Made by a program: the position numbers and the translations under genes. Under the pieces are notes generated by a model, which was not told the DNA's origin, searched no databases, and was given only the letters and a program-made list of their open reading frames with translations. Shown piece after piece: positions 1-10,576 of a stretch of DNA of 64,000 bases. The stretch's first letter is position 1, and every line of letters begins with the position of its first letter. The stretch comes from Metaphire vulgaris (lineage: Eukaryota; Annelida; Clitellata; Crassiclitellata; Megascolecidae), in contig CM030868.1 of NCBI GenBank assembly GCA_018105865.1, positions 4,479,031 to 4,543,030 of the forward strand, in the 5' to 3' direction.

Positions 1-110
1 ATTCCGGAATGGAGGGGGTGGGGGGTCATTTTCAGGTGACAAAATTCTTTATGAGCAAATAAAACCCGAAAAACATCGTTGTGTCAATCTCCAACGCTTT
101 GAACTTCTTT
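1..110 (+). mobile_element. MITE family C fragment cut by the window edge
   Basis: The first bases, beginning attccggaatgg, match the inner part of the element that starts with CAGTGGCGTAACCAGG near 7,380, including the later 'cattttcaggnna...atgagcaaa' stretch. The left terminus lies outside the window. Confidence 0.5.
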
Positions 111-135
111 CGTTCATTCTCACATTCTCCTCTAC

Positions 136-323
136 CAGTGGCGGCTCCATCGTGGGGGGGCAGGGGTCCGTGCCCCCTTTGAGTGCCTGGCCCCCCCAGT
201 GGCCCCCCAGTTGGGACCCTATACTTAATGCTACATACATTAAACAACAAATGGTTGCCCCCCCATGATTAGAAGTTGCCACCCCAACGGCCCCCCACTT
301 GCCAAATCCTAGAGCCGCCACTG
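136..323 (-). mobile_element. hAT-type MITE, family A copy 1
   Basis: A 188-bp element with terminal inverted repeats: CAGTGGCGGCTCC at the left and AGAGCCGCCACTG at the right. It is flanked by tcctctac and tcccctac, an 8-bp target duplication with one mismatch. There is no coding capacity. It is inverted relative to the copies at 1,335 and 8,242. Confidence 0.85.
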
Positions 324-491
324 TCCCCTACTACTACCTCCACCCGCAATCCTACTCAAGACGTTAGCACAAATCCCACGACCCCACCCCACCCTCCGTA
401 TATGGGTACCGTCCCCACTCCCACCCCACTCCCCCCCCACCACCACTCGCGGCCACGCCAACACTGACCGACTGAACAGACATAATTACAC

Positions 492-768
492 GAAACGGAG
501 TTGATGACGTTCAGCTGGAGAGTATTTCCCGTGTTCGTCAGAACGACCGTTTCGCCGGCGCCTCCATCCCCCGACGGCCTGCCGCCGCCGCCGCCGCCGG
601 GCGGAGGGCCGACGACGGAAGCGGAGTAGAAGGAGCGGGCGCGGTAGTTGATGCGCAGCGGGTTCGACGCCAGGTCCGAGTCCATCCTCGCCTCCTCGGT
701 GACGATGTTGATCGGCGATTGCATGCCGCCGGATGCCGACGGATAGTGCATCCACCAGGTATCGGGTC
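492..768 (-). CDS. alpha-carbonic anhydrase, internal exon
   Basis: The exon encodes an N-terminal piece of an alpha-class carbonic anhydrase (CO2 + H2O to bicarbonate + H+, zinc enzyme). Visible landmarks are GPDTWWMHYPSA, then the family hallmark QSPINI, then D..L...PL.INY, then NTGNTLQLNV, the equivalent of the family's NNGH.. strand. An acceptor (..ccag|GA) is at 768 and a possible GT donor follows 492. The three zinc histidines lie in later exons that are not in this window, so activity cannot be judged. Between the Y strand and the NTG strand there is a Pro/Gly-rich insertion with six consecutive glycines, which typical family members lack. The exon is GC-rich compared with its surroundings. 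Confidence 0.8.
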
Positions 769-948
769 CTGGATTCCAGGGGGGGGAGGGTGGGAGAGAA
801 ACAGCACAGACAGTCAGACACACGCAGGGTTGTTAGCAATTCTGCTAAAATGTATTGCCAATACCAATACCAATAAGATTGGATTGGATTGGAAGGGTAC
901 AACAGTGGTTCTCACACAGGGCAAACCCTCTTGAACCACTTTAAACCC

Positions 949-1182
<234 letters not shown>

Positions 1183-1334
1183 TCTATTAGTTTTTACATG
1201 TTTAATTGAGCGTTGGTTACATCCACCGAAAGCTTGGCTGGTTGAAACCAAATCGTTTGGTGCTTTAACGAATGCGCCAGACCCGACCAGTGGCACATCT
1301 AGGGTAATGCAAGTAGGGCAGATGCCCTGGGAAA

Positions 1335-1518
1335 CAGTGGCGGCTCCAGGATTTGGCAAGTGGGGGCGGCGTTGAGGTGGCAACTTCTAATCATGGGGGT
1401 CAACCATTTGTTGTCAGGTATGTAGTATTAAGTATAGGGTCCCAACAGGGGGGCCACTGAAGGCAGGCACTCAATAGGGAGCACGGGCTCTCCGGGTCCC
1501 CCTGTGGAGCCACCACTG
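1335..1518 (+). mobile_element. hAT-type MITE, family A copy 2
   Basis: A 184-bp element from CAGTGGCGGCTCC to GGAGCCACCACTG with a perfect 8-bp target duplication, ctgggaaa, at 1,327-1,334 and 1,519-1,526. Confidence 0.93.
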
Positions 1519-2054
1519 CTGGGAAACACTTGAAGGGGTGGGGTAAAAACTCTGTCGTCTTGCTCTAATCAGCGTTGCAAAAGACGAAACTGAAAAAAAA
1601 ACTGACTTTGAGGGGCACATCATAGACCAGTTCGCATTATAGTAACAGCAAGAAATGTGCGTTTGTAGTTTAAATCTTGTCATGCCATGATTTGTTAATG
1701 AAAGATTTGCTCACCTGTTAATTTAATTATCTGACCCCCAGCATGAGAGCCAAATATCTACAGGTAGACCCCCCCGCGTCAGACTATTGATTATTTCGGT
1801 CCAAATAGCCTATAGTGCTTATTAAGACCCCAGGCACTATACGAGACTAGAGTAGATTAAGCATAATATACCAGTCTAAATCCTAATCCTCTTCAGCGAC
1901 AATAATGCTCTTTTAAAAATGCGGGTGTACTTAGGATGATCTAGAGATGACCAGTGCTATACCAAAGCTCTCAAGTTTAGCGGACCGGTAGAAAACACGT
2001 AGGCCTACCTATTGCACAAGGGACAAGTGCCATTTTAAAAATTCATCGTCCTAT
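1519..2054. other. no recognisable feature
   Basis: Anonymous AT-rich DNA. No open frame with recognisable similarity and no clear repeat ends were found. Confidence 0.6.
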
Positions 2055-2107
2055 ATGACATATATATATATTCATATATGTCACGACATATATGAATGCT
2101 TAGCTAA

Positions 2108-2140
<33 letters not shown>
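2055..2140. repeat. (TA)n tract with an imperfect palindrome
   Basis: Alternating TA with the mirrored halves 'tatatattcatatatgtc' and 'gacatatatgaa', followed by (TA)18. It abuts the 3' end of the minus-strand LINE. Confidence 0.85.
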
Positions 2141-2141
<1 letters not shown>

Positions 2142-2212
2142 ATAATGTGATTTTAAGTGGTTTAGGAGGCTAAGTAAGCCTGTGTGAAAACCACTGATGT
2201 AACCATCTGCAT

Positions 2213-4188
2213 TCAATAACCTAGTTTATCTAGATAGCCTTTGAATCCGTTCACTGTTTCAACTGTCACTCCCACCTCGTCCAAACTGTTCCATTTGTCC
2301 ACAACCCTTGCACTAAAAAAGTTTTTCTTTCTTGGACCAACCCTCTGCTTAAACATTTTGCACTTGTGGCCTCTTGTGCTGCTATAGTGTGTCAATGTAA
2401 AGAATCGATCATATGGCACATCTACTTTCCCAGTCATTATTTTGTATGTTTCTATCAAATCTCCTTTTTCTCTTTCTAATGTTGTCAGTCCACAATATTG
2501 AAGTCTTTTTCGTAGCTTAAATTATGGCACCCATTGACCATCTTCGTTGCTCGTCTTTGCACTTTTTCTAAAAGTTCTATATCTTTTTCAAGAATGGATT
2601 CCAAGCCTGAACACAGTATTCCAGATGAGGCCTTACTAATGACTTATAAAGTTTAATGATTATCTCTTTGTCACGACTCACAATTGTCCTTTTCACCATT
2701 CCCAACATTTGGTTTCCCTTTTTGCTGCCTCCATGCATTGGTGAGATGGATTCATACTTCTATGGGTGATTATCCCTAAGTCTCTTTCTTTTTCTGTTGT
2801 GGTTAGAACCTTCCCCTAAAAGAATATTCATTACCATTATTAGACTTCCCAACATGCATTACAGAACATTTATCAATATTGAAAAGCATCTGCCAGTCCA
2901 CAGACCACTGAAACAATTTCCTTAGATCTTCTTGTAAAATTTTTGCATCATCCTCCGAGTCTATATTTCTGCATAACTTTGTGTCATCGGCAAACTTTGA
3001 AATTTTGGACAGTAATCCTTCATCGATATCATTTATATATATTAGAAAAAGCAATGGCCCAAGCACTGAGCCCTGAGGCACTCCACTGATAACTCTTGCC
3101 CATTGCGAATGGCCTCCCTAATGCCAACCTTCTGTCTTCTTCCTTCAACCAATTTTCAATCCATCTGAGAATATTGCCCCTTATTCCACAGGACTTCAGT
3201 TTGGCAGCCAGCCTTATATGGGGTACTTTATCAAAAGCTTTGGCAAAATCTAAATATATTATGTCTACTCCTTGCCCTTGTCTAGCTTATCAAAACCTCC
3301 TCCAGAAAGTCCAACAGGTTGGTCAGGCATGAACGCCCCTTTGTAAATCCATGCTGACTATCTTTAACAATTTTATGCCTAGTCAAATGTTCCAAAATGC
3401 TTTCTTTCAGTATTTTTCCATAACTTTACCGATTACAGATGTTAGGCTCACTGGTCTGTAATTGCTTGGTTCACTTCGTTTTCCCTTCTTGAACAGTGGG
3501 CTGACTAATGCGTCTCTCCAGTCTTGCGGTACTACTCCAGTTCTGAGTGATTCATTGATTATCAAAGCAATTGCATGTCCTATTTCATTTCGAACCTCGT
3601 AAAGAAACTTTGGGTGTAAGCCATCTAATCCTGGGCTCTTGTCTGTCTTTAAATTGGTCAAAACCTTGATAACACATTCTTTTGTACACACTATATCTGT
3701 TAGCATTTCTTCTTCATTTCCATCAAACACAATTTTGGCTTCTGGCATAGTATTTGTATTTTCCTCTGTAAATACTGAACAAAAATAGTTATTTAGAATC
3801 TGTGCAGTTTCTACATCGTCTGTTATTGCACATCCTGCGCTGTCCAAGAGGGGACCGACTGTGTCCTTTCGTCTCAACTTTCTATTACAATATTTGTAGA
3901 AACTTTTACTGTTCTGTTTTATATTTTTGCTAATCTACCTTCAAAATTTGCAATAGCCATCTTGTTAGTAACTGCTGATGCTTTTCTTTTCTGAGTATAC
4001 TGTTCCTCCAAGATCTTAAGTCTGTGCTGATTCTGCTCATTTCCTTTACTTGCTAATCTGAGTTTACTTAGTTTCCTCCACGCTTTGTTTTTCGCCCTTC
4101 TTTTTCGTTGCACTTCTCTTGTTATCCAAGGAAGTTTGTTATTAATTTTCTTCTGTTTGGGAATGGTCAATTCTATGACTTTGGACAT
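2213..4188 (-). pseudogene. LINE reverse transcriptase (frame-broken)
   Basis: Fragments in order include TDKSPGLDGLHPKFL, WRDALVSPLFKKGKR, SNYRPVSLTS, PQGSVLGPLLFLIYINDI and the catalytic FADD in FADDTKLCRN. The C-terminal piece has RGHKCKMFKQRVGPRKKNFFSARVV-like sequence followed by WNSLDE. These are standard RT blocks. At least four frame changes separate the pieces. Confidence 0.92.
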
Positions 4189-4261
4189 ACATTTGGTAAA
4201 TATGCTCCAGCCTTCCTCGGTGTCTTTTCCTGTTATCTCCTCTCCAAATCCATTTCTGTAA

Positions 4262-4954
4262 TCATCTTCCTTGCCAGGTCATATTCTCCCTTAAAAAGTT
4301 ACGTCTATCCAGAAACTGCTTTTGTTGACCAATCCCAAAGTTAATAGTAAAACTGACCATTTGGTGATCACTTGTTGCAAAATTCTGCCCAACCTCCACG
4401 TTGGAAACTATATTCTCCTCTCTTGTTAGAACCAGGTCTAATATGTTGTTGCCTCTTGTTGGCCTTGTCACATGCTGAAACAGAAAATTATCATTGACAC
4501 AGTCCAGAAATTTCCTATCACATGATCTCTCTGTATCCAGCGTTTCCCAGTCTACATGATAATTAAAGTCACCCATTATAACAACATTTTCTCTTGATAC
4601 CTTGTTCAATAAAGCAAACATTCCATTATCTGATTCTTCCATAGCACTTGGTGTTCTGTAACAAACCCCTACCAATATTTTCTCTCAGTGACTTCTGATT
4701 TCACACCATATATGCTCCTTGAAGTGATCATTTTCTATGTCTGTTCGCTCCATGGCATGCAAGCCTTCTTTAATGTAAAGTAGTACCCCTCCTGCTCCAT
4801 GACCTTTGCTGCTCTGGTTTTCCCTATCTTTTCTAAACATAGCATATCCCTGTAAATTTAGTTCGGTATCATCAATGTCACACTTGGCCCACGATTCTGT
4901 GATTCCGATAATGTCTGGACTCATAACTTTTACTTGCATCTCCAACTCAGCCAT
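4262..4954 (-). pseudogene. LINE APE-type endonuclease (frame-broken)
   Basis: The N-terminal part reads SPDIIGITESWAKCDI and GAGGVLLYIKEGL. The C-terminal part has VVIMGDFNYHVDW, TRPTRGNNILDLVLT and the catalytic SDH in ATSDHQMVSF. These are the E, GDFN and SDH motifs of APE-like LINE endonucleases, which nick the target DNA. A frame change near 4,680 splits the domain. Confidence 0.9.
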
Positions 4955-5194
4955 TTTAAAACCCCAATCAAACTCCTAGCATTTACATAAAAACAGTTCA
5001 GTGGTTTTCCATACCCTGACATACTAACTACATTACCGTTATTAATAATTTCATCTGTATTATAATTGTGACAGCTAGAGAAACCATATTCTATGTCACC
5101 CTAGATTTATGCCTAATTACTTCCATATTATCTCTATATTTGTTATCACCTTTACCTCTTAGACATATGGCTTTGTCTCTAACTGTCAACCTAC

Positions 5195-5703
5195 TTAGTT
5201 TAAAGCCTTGCAGCAGCATTTAACACATGCAAATATTTTCCTAGCTATTTTATCTGCACCATACCTGTTGAGATGCAGCCCATCCTTTCCCAAATACCTG
5301 TCCCAAACATCGAAGTCGGCGTTCAGAAACTCAGCTCCTTCGCTCTGGCACAGTTCCCATAGTTCCTCGTTGACACTGGTCCTCTTCCTCTCCATTTCCC
5401 GTGACAGTCTACGTGGCAAGATTCCCATCACCACGACTCGTCTTCTTCTCTTCTTTAATTCCTGCAAAATAAATTGAAACTTCTTTATTATATCTGCCTT
5501 CTCATCAGAAAAAGATTATTGGTTCCCACTTCGATCACACAAGTGTCACCATCCTTGTGGGTTGAGTCCAGTATCTCCTGGACATCCTCGAGCTTTGTTC
5601 CCGGCTGACAAATGGTGACAAATTTGTTGGACTGCTCCGCCAAATTTTGTCCCACTTGTCGAACATTGGAATCCCCAATGAGCACTACCCCCCACTCCCC
5701 CAC
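5195..5703 (-). pseudogene. LINE ORF1 SGNH/esterase-like domain (frame-broken)
   Basis: Block I GDS occurs in VVLIGDSNVRQVGQ, block III in EVGTNNLF (G.N), and the catalytic D..H of block V in DGLHLNRYGADKIA. These are the SGNH-hydrolase signatures. Esterase-like ORF1 domains are known in CR1-type LINEs. A frame change between 5,467 and 5,488 splits it, and the start lies in C-rich sequence at the junction with a duplicated flank. Confidence 0.85.
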
Positions 5704-5926
5704 CCCACCCCCTTACGACGATCCGCACGCACATCGCTGCTTTTATGCGCCGTTGTGTAGGCCTGTGCGTTAGTGTGATTTATGTAGCGCCAGATTTAAG
5801 CGAAACGACAATGCATTTCGGGTCGATCGACTTATTGTATTTTGTCGGACGGACGGACGGACGGACGACCGGACGACCGGACGACGGACGATGTTATTGA
5901 AATTGCTGTCGGTCGGACGATATATA
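5693..5926. repeat. 230-bp local duplication, copy 1
   Basis: From the C-rich 'ccaccccacccccttacgac' to 'gtcggtcggacga' this is nearly identical to 6,483-6,711. Copy 1 has extra GGAC units. The LINE 5' end abuts this copy. Confidence 0.92.
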
Positions 5927-6013
5927 TATCAGACATGTATGCGTCGAAATATTGCAAAATGCAAAACGACAGTCGCACGGCGAGAAAATATTTATAAATT
6001 TTTAACTTTCTCG

Positions 6014-6093
6014 TTAACCCCTTAACCGTGTATTTAACTGTAACTCGATGTAAAATGGACGGATATATCCGGGATTCCCAGTTAAGGGGTTAA
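6014..6093. mobile_element. TTAA-bounded palindromic MITE, family E copy 1
   Basis: An 80-bp element that starts TTAACCCCTTAACC, ends GTTAAGGGGTTAA, and has a core of 'tgtaaaatggacggatatat'. TTAA at both ends fits a piggyBac-type target duplication. Confidence 0.85.
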
Positions 6094-6482
6094 AACTTTT
6101 TTCTCAATTTTCTCGACTCATGCGGCGCGGACGACCACAGTGGAAGAAGCATCGACTTGGACCAATCTTCCAAAAAATACCTCCCACATATTATCTTTGG
6201 GTATTTTTTTTAAATTGGCGAAGACACGCAGTGAATAAATACGCAATCACGCATTTCTTCCGAAATACGAATTGGTCATTTTTTACACTGGACGTATAAA
6301 TTCAATAAACGAGCGCCGAGAGAAATGTCCACTCCTCCGCCACCACCACCACCCCCACCACCCCAAACAGCTCACCGACAGAGCAATACAGGCGCTATGT
6401 AAATTATTCAATTTCTTCTATATTTACCGGTTACCGTGAATCGCCGTTAAATCGACTGGAACCTGCGATGGATCGGACAGCG
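6094..6482. other. no recognisable feature
   Basis: Anonymous sequence between the palindromic MITE and the second copy of the local duplication. Nothing supportable is seen. Confidence 0.5.
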
Positions 6483-6711
6483 CCGACCCCACTCCCCCCA
6501 CCCCACCCCCTTACGACGATCCGCACGCACATCGCTGCTTTTATGCGCCGTTGTGTAGGCCTGTGCGTTAGTGTGATTTATGTAGCGCCAGATTTAAGCG
6601 AAACGACAATGCATTTCGGGTCGATCGACTTATTGTATTTTGTCGGACGGACGGACGACCGGACGACCGGACGACGGACGGTGTTATTGAAATTGCTGTC
6701 GGTCGGACGAA
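6483..6711. repeat. 230-bp local duplication, copy 2
   Basis: Nearly identical to 5,693-5,926 and about 790 bp away. An open frame here (MDRTAPT..) has no recognisable similarity. Confidence 0.9.
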
Positions 6712-7022
6712 GGCGGTTCACGTTTCATTTGTCCGGCGAATACAAACACACACAAGAGTCCCCCGGCTAAGCGAATTGACTCAAGGAGCGGGCGAGCCGG
6801 AGTGGTTTTTCAATCCATCCGTTTCTAGTAAATTGAGTGAGAGACGAGGGTGGGTGGATAGAGGGATATGGGGGGGGAGAGGTAGGGACGGGGGGGAGAG
6901 GACAGGATCGTTTCCCATTTGTCTTTCGTTCTTTCCGCTTCTTTGACTTTGCGTTTATACAATGTTGCTGGTTTTTTTAAATGTCGCAACATATTGAGCG
7001 CGGAAGAGATGCGAATGGACAA

Positions 7023-7025
<3 letters not shown>

Positions 7026-7080
<55 letters not shown>
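7026..7080. repeat. (GA)n microsatellite
   Basis: Pure GA dinucleotide tract of about 55 bp. Confidence 0.97.
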
Positions 7081-7085
<5 letters not shown>

Positions 7086-7319
7086 TTTCGACGTGGCGCT
7101 TGGAAGAGGGTTACTTCCTTCCAACGAATATGTGCAGATATTTTGGGAATGGAAATACCTATTGACAGTTATTGCAGAAGAAAACGTGATGAAATTAAGG
7201 AAAATGAAAATAATCTCTTTTTTATGCGAAGAGATAATCTCGATATGCGACGATGGACAGGTTCAAGGAAAGCAAAGTCTACATATAGGATTTTTATTTC
7301 GAAGCCTCGGATGGAATTC

Positions 7320-7680
7320 GAAAATTGTTGACGAGTTTTATGGGCAATTTGGAAACAAATAAAACGAACTATTCAAGTCAGTGGCGTAACCAGGATTCCG
7401 GAATGGGGTGGGGTGGGGGGCATAGACATTTTCAGGCCAGAGAATCCTATGAGCAAAAATGGTCGTCAATAAATTCTTGTCACTTTCACGTATTCTGTTC
7501 GATCATCTTACACCTAACATCCCCCAAATGTCTAAATTGTTTTACGAAAATCCAATCAGAAAATTGTTGACGAGTTTTATGGACAATTTGGAAACAAATA
7601 AAACGAACTCTTCAAGTCAGTGGCGTAACCAGGATTCCTGAATAGGGGGGCCCAGTCCCCGCGGCTACACCAGTGCTTGA
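7320..7680 (+). repeat. duplicated segment carrying two family C left ends
   Basis: The 80 bp at 7,320-7,399 (gaaaattgttgacgagtttt...) recur at 7,561-7,640. In both, 'ttcaagtCAGTGGCGTAACC' opens a family C element. A right end, '..gcggctacaccagtgct', follows near 7,660-7,676. This suggests a tandem duplication of a MITE plus its flank. Confidence 0.75.
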
Positions 7681-7949
7681 AGCAGCTTTATACTTTTAGT
7701 CATCTCTGCCCACCTCTGAGTCTAGCTCTCTAGCTCTTTCTATCTATCTATATGTCCTTTTCTGTCCTCTTTGTGCGTGCCTAACTCTCTATTTCCAGTT
7801 CTAAGACGTTTCTACTTTCTACTAATGAGTATGCATATCCATAGGATGATAGGCCCATGACAAAGGTATTCAATTAAATATAATGTCACAAGGACCGAAT
7901 TTTTATGACTGGTTCCCGAGGGTCAGGTAAATATATTTCTTAGCTACAA

Positions 7950-8480
7950 AAATGTAGCCAATAAGTAAGATAATGCAGTTAAGTTGAAAACAAGACATTA
8001 AAAATATCAGAAGAAAGCTATTTATCGTTTCACATCTTCGCGGGCCGATTCACAACCCTTGACGGACCCGATCTGGCCCGCGGGTCGCAACTTGAATACT
8101 TCTGGCCCTATGGTAATATAGCTAATAAGTAAGATGATACAGTTTAGTTGAAAACAAGACATTAAAAACTATCAGAAGAAAGCTATTTATCGTTTCATTA
8201 TCTTCGCGGGCCAATTCTCAGCCCTTTGCGGGCCGGATCTGCAGTGGCGGCTCCAGGATTTGACAAGTGGGGGGAGGGAGCGTTGGGGTGGCAACTTCTA
8301 ATCATGGGGGGCCAAACATTTGTTGTTAGGTATGTAGTATTAAGTATAGGGTCCCAACAGAGGGGGCCACTGGGAGGGGCAGGCACTCAGTAGGGGGCAC
8401 GGGCCCCTCGGACCCCCTGTGGAGCCGCCACTGCGGATCTGGCCCGCGGGCCGCAATTTGAATAACCCCGACCCTATGGT
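7950..8480 (+). repeat. tandem pair of about 165-bp repeats; second copy interrupted by a MITE
   Basis: Unit 1 (7,950-8,112) and unit 2 (8,113-8,480) share 'aagtaagat..gcagtt', 'aaaacaagacattaaaaa', 'gctatttatcgtttca' and 'tggcccgcggg(c/t)cgcaa'. Unit 2 contains family A copy 3. Without the element it aligns to unit 1. The 'cccgcgggncgcaa' end resembles hAT termini. Confidence 0.85.
8242..8433 (+). mobile_element. hAT-type MITE, family A copy 3 (with an empty-site paralog)
   Basis: A 192-bp element from CAGTGGCGGCTCC to GGAGCCGCCACTG with a perfect 8-bp duplication, cggatctg, at 8,234-8,241 and 8,434-8,441. The first tandem unit has the uninterrupted site (cgatctggcccgcggg near 8,068), which directly fixes element ends and TSD length. 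Confidence 0.95.
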
Positions 8481-8797
8481 AATGAATGTATGGGTTTTGT
8501 AACTACCTCTCTCTGTCGTGTATCCCCAGCGGTAGTCGTGTGATGTCAGCCATTTCGTCTGGATGTGGTCCGCCTCGATTCGAGCAATTTCCGTGTCGTG
8601 AGTATTTCCCATTTGCCTCTTGGATGACGAACGACGACGTTCGTTCTTGAAGTCAAATTGATTGCCTGGAAAACCAGAAACACGCGAAGCGATCGATTCA
8701 AAGCGTTCCAAGTCAGTTGAGGTCGATTAAGTTCCGTAATCAGTGAAATATATCATCACCTGCTGTAGACTGGGCCATCTTCAGGAGCGTATCGACG

Positions 8798-9021
8798 GGC
8801 AGGCGAGAGAAGGGGGGGGTGCAGCCGGTACATTGTACCGGGACTCATGGAGTTTTCAGGGCCCAGATTCGGTGACGATAAGGTTGTTTTGCTTGTCAGG
8901 CTGTTTTTGGAGAGTTGATAACGTTTTTGTGCCTGTCAGGTTTATCGGAGACTTGATAAATTTCCTTAAAGACCCGCATTTTTTTTGTTCCGGGGCCCGG
9001 AATTTCTCTCGGCGGCCCTGG
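8798..9021 (+). mobile_element. inverted-repeat element, family L copy 1
   Basis: Runs from caggcgagagaa to tctctcggcggccctg and contains the small palindrome ggtacattgtacc and two 'gtcaggntgttttt/ggagantgataa' segments. A second copy is at 36,655. Confidence 0.65.
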
Positions 9022-9215
9022 CGACGGGGGTATATCGGTAGCCTACATACCCCAAAATCAGTCTACCTTAAAGTTTTTTATGTGATTTATGTGTGATTAT
9101 ATGTATTTTATATGGTTTATGCGGTTTATAGTTAAGATTTATACCCCTCCCCCAAATATTTATACCATTTAGTACATATACCCCCTCCCAAAGCAAATTC
9201 CTGGCTACGCCCCTG
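9018..9215 (+). mobile_element. hAT-type MITE, family B copy 1 (left end degraded)
   Basis: Contains the family B body 'gggggtatatcgg', 'gtgatttatgtg' and 'cctacccc...ccaaa', and ends GGCTACGCCCCTG. The left TIR is fused to family L. Confidence 0.7.
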
Positions 9216-9718
9216 TGGGCCATTAGTGTACTAGACTGGAAAATGGCCTAAAGATAAACTATCCAAACGAGCCAGAAAGAGACACGGATTTAAATCAAGA
9301 TTTAATACTATTATAGTAGTCTTGCGAGACAAAAATCGTGCTAGAACTGTCATAATTTCCTAATGTAGTCATATTTACAGAAGGTCTTTGCATCTGAAAA
9401 GCGTAAAGGCTGTAGAAAAGTCAAGCTGTAGCCTACTTCGGCTCATGCAGCAACTCACGAGTTCAGCACAAGACGAATAGTGCCAGCCGATGTTAATATG
9501 GAACAAACGCATTAATATTCTAGACAAAGCAACCCATGGCTCGCAGTAGTTGTTAAAGTTACTGTCTGAAACGGTAATGGAGTGAGCGATAATAGAGGTC
9601 ACATTTGAATTATAAAGCCAACAAATAAATTGCAACCAAATGAAATCACACCGATATAATCCAGGATAGGCCTATATTTCAACACAGGAGTAATCACGCT
9701 AAACCACTTAGAATCCAG

Positions 9719-9719
<1 letters not shown>
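9216..9719. other. no recognisable feature
   Basis: Anonymous sequence. The minus-strand open frame at 9,375-9,635 has no recognisable domain or splice context. Confidence 0.5.
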
Positions 9720-9791
<72 letters not shown>

Positions 9792-9876
9792 GGTTAATGT
9801 GATTAAGGTTTTTAGGAGGCTAAGACTGTGAAAACCACGGTATAGTAACTCTCCACATTCAATAACCTAGTTTTCC

Positions 9877-9963
<87 letters not shown>
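9720..9963 (-). mobile_element. truncated LINE 3' end within (AAT)n arrays
   Basis: About 85 bp at 9,790-9,875 match the last bases of the CR1-like LINE ('aggaggctaag', 'gtgaaaacca', 'attcaataacctag'). Both sides are (AAT)n tracts, 9,720-9,790 and 9,877-9,963. The tract on the 3' side looks like an expanded LINE tail. Confidence 0.8.
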
Positions 9964-9965
<2 letters not shown>

Positions 9966-10500
9966 CCATTATTATTATTATTACAATTATATACTGTATT
10001 ATATTAGGCCTATTATATCAAGTTAATATTTGTAAGATTAGAAATTTCTGCAAAAAAGTAACGAAAATTTACAATGTAAAGCAAAATTATGGAGAAAGAA
10101 ATAAAGATGTCATGTCATGTCAAAATAAAACGCAAGTTACAAGATTAGAATGCATATAATTTGCGTCACTGCCTCTCTTTGAACCCTCCGCCGTCGAATA
10201 GAATATTATGCGGCTCTTTTTTGAAAAGTTCGCGGACAGAAGAGACGGTCCTGTTACGGACGCCGATAACTCTCTATATGCCCCTTCGTCGTTCCGGACA
10301 GTCGGACACGTCCCAGCGCCGACGGCTTAACGAACGGAACGTGCCGCGGGTACGAAAGGGTCCCTAAACGGCCGGAGTCGTGCTAAGGCGAATACTCTAG
10401 TCTATATTCACTAATGACAGGCCACACAACTCCCACCAGAAGCCGATGGTCAAATCGCCATCGATCCGGAATAATATAGGTCCGTCAAAAACGTACCACG
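9964..10500. other. no recognisable feature
   Basis: Anonymous sequence. The open frame at 10,161-10,367 (+) is arginine-rich but without recognisable similarity. Confidence 0.5.
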
Positions 10501-10576
10501 CTTCTTCTTCTTCTTCTTCTTCTTCTTCTTCTTCTTCTTCTTCTTCTTCTTCTTCTTCTTCTTCTTCTTCTTCTTC
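10501..10576. repeat. (CTT)n microsatellite
   Basis: Pure CTT tract of about 76 bp. It reads as poly-Glu on the other strand, which is not evidence of a gene. Confidence 0.97.

Larger units (their letters stand above)
2141..5703 (-). mobile_element. CR1-like non-LTR retrotransposon, near full length, decayed
   Basis: Reading on the minus strand, the order is an SGNH-hydrolase-like domain (5.70-5.20 kb), an APE-type endonuclease (4.95-4.26 kb), a reverse transcriptase (4.19-2.21 kb) and a short 3' tail ending in AAT units at 2,140. This is the order found in CR1/L2-type LINEs that carry an esterase domain in ORF1. Every module is split by frame changes or stops, so this copy is inactive. The same 3' end recurs at about 9,790 and 41,535. 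Confidence 0.9.

Noticed and set aside
5693..6711. Long terminal repeats of an LTR retrotransposon
   Set aside because: The two copies lack TG..CA ends, primer-binding site and any gag/pol between them. A local duplication is the simpler reading.
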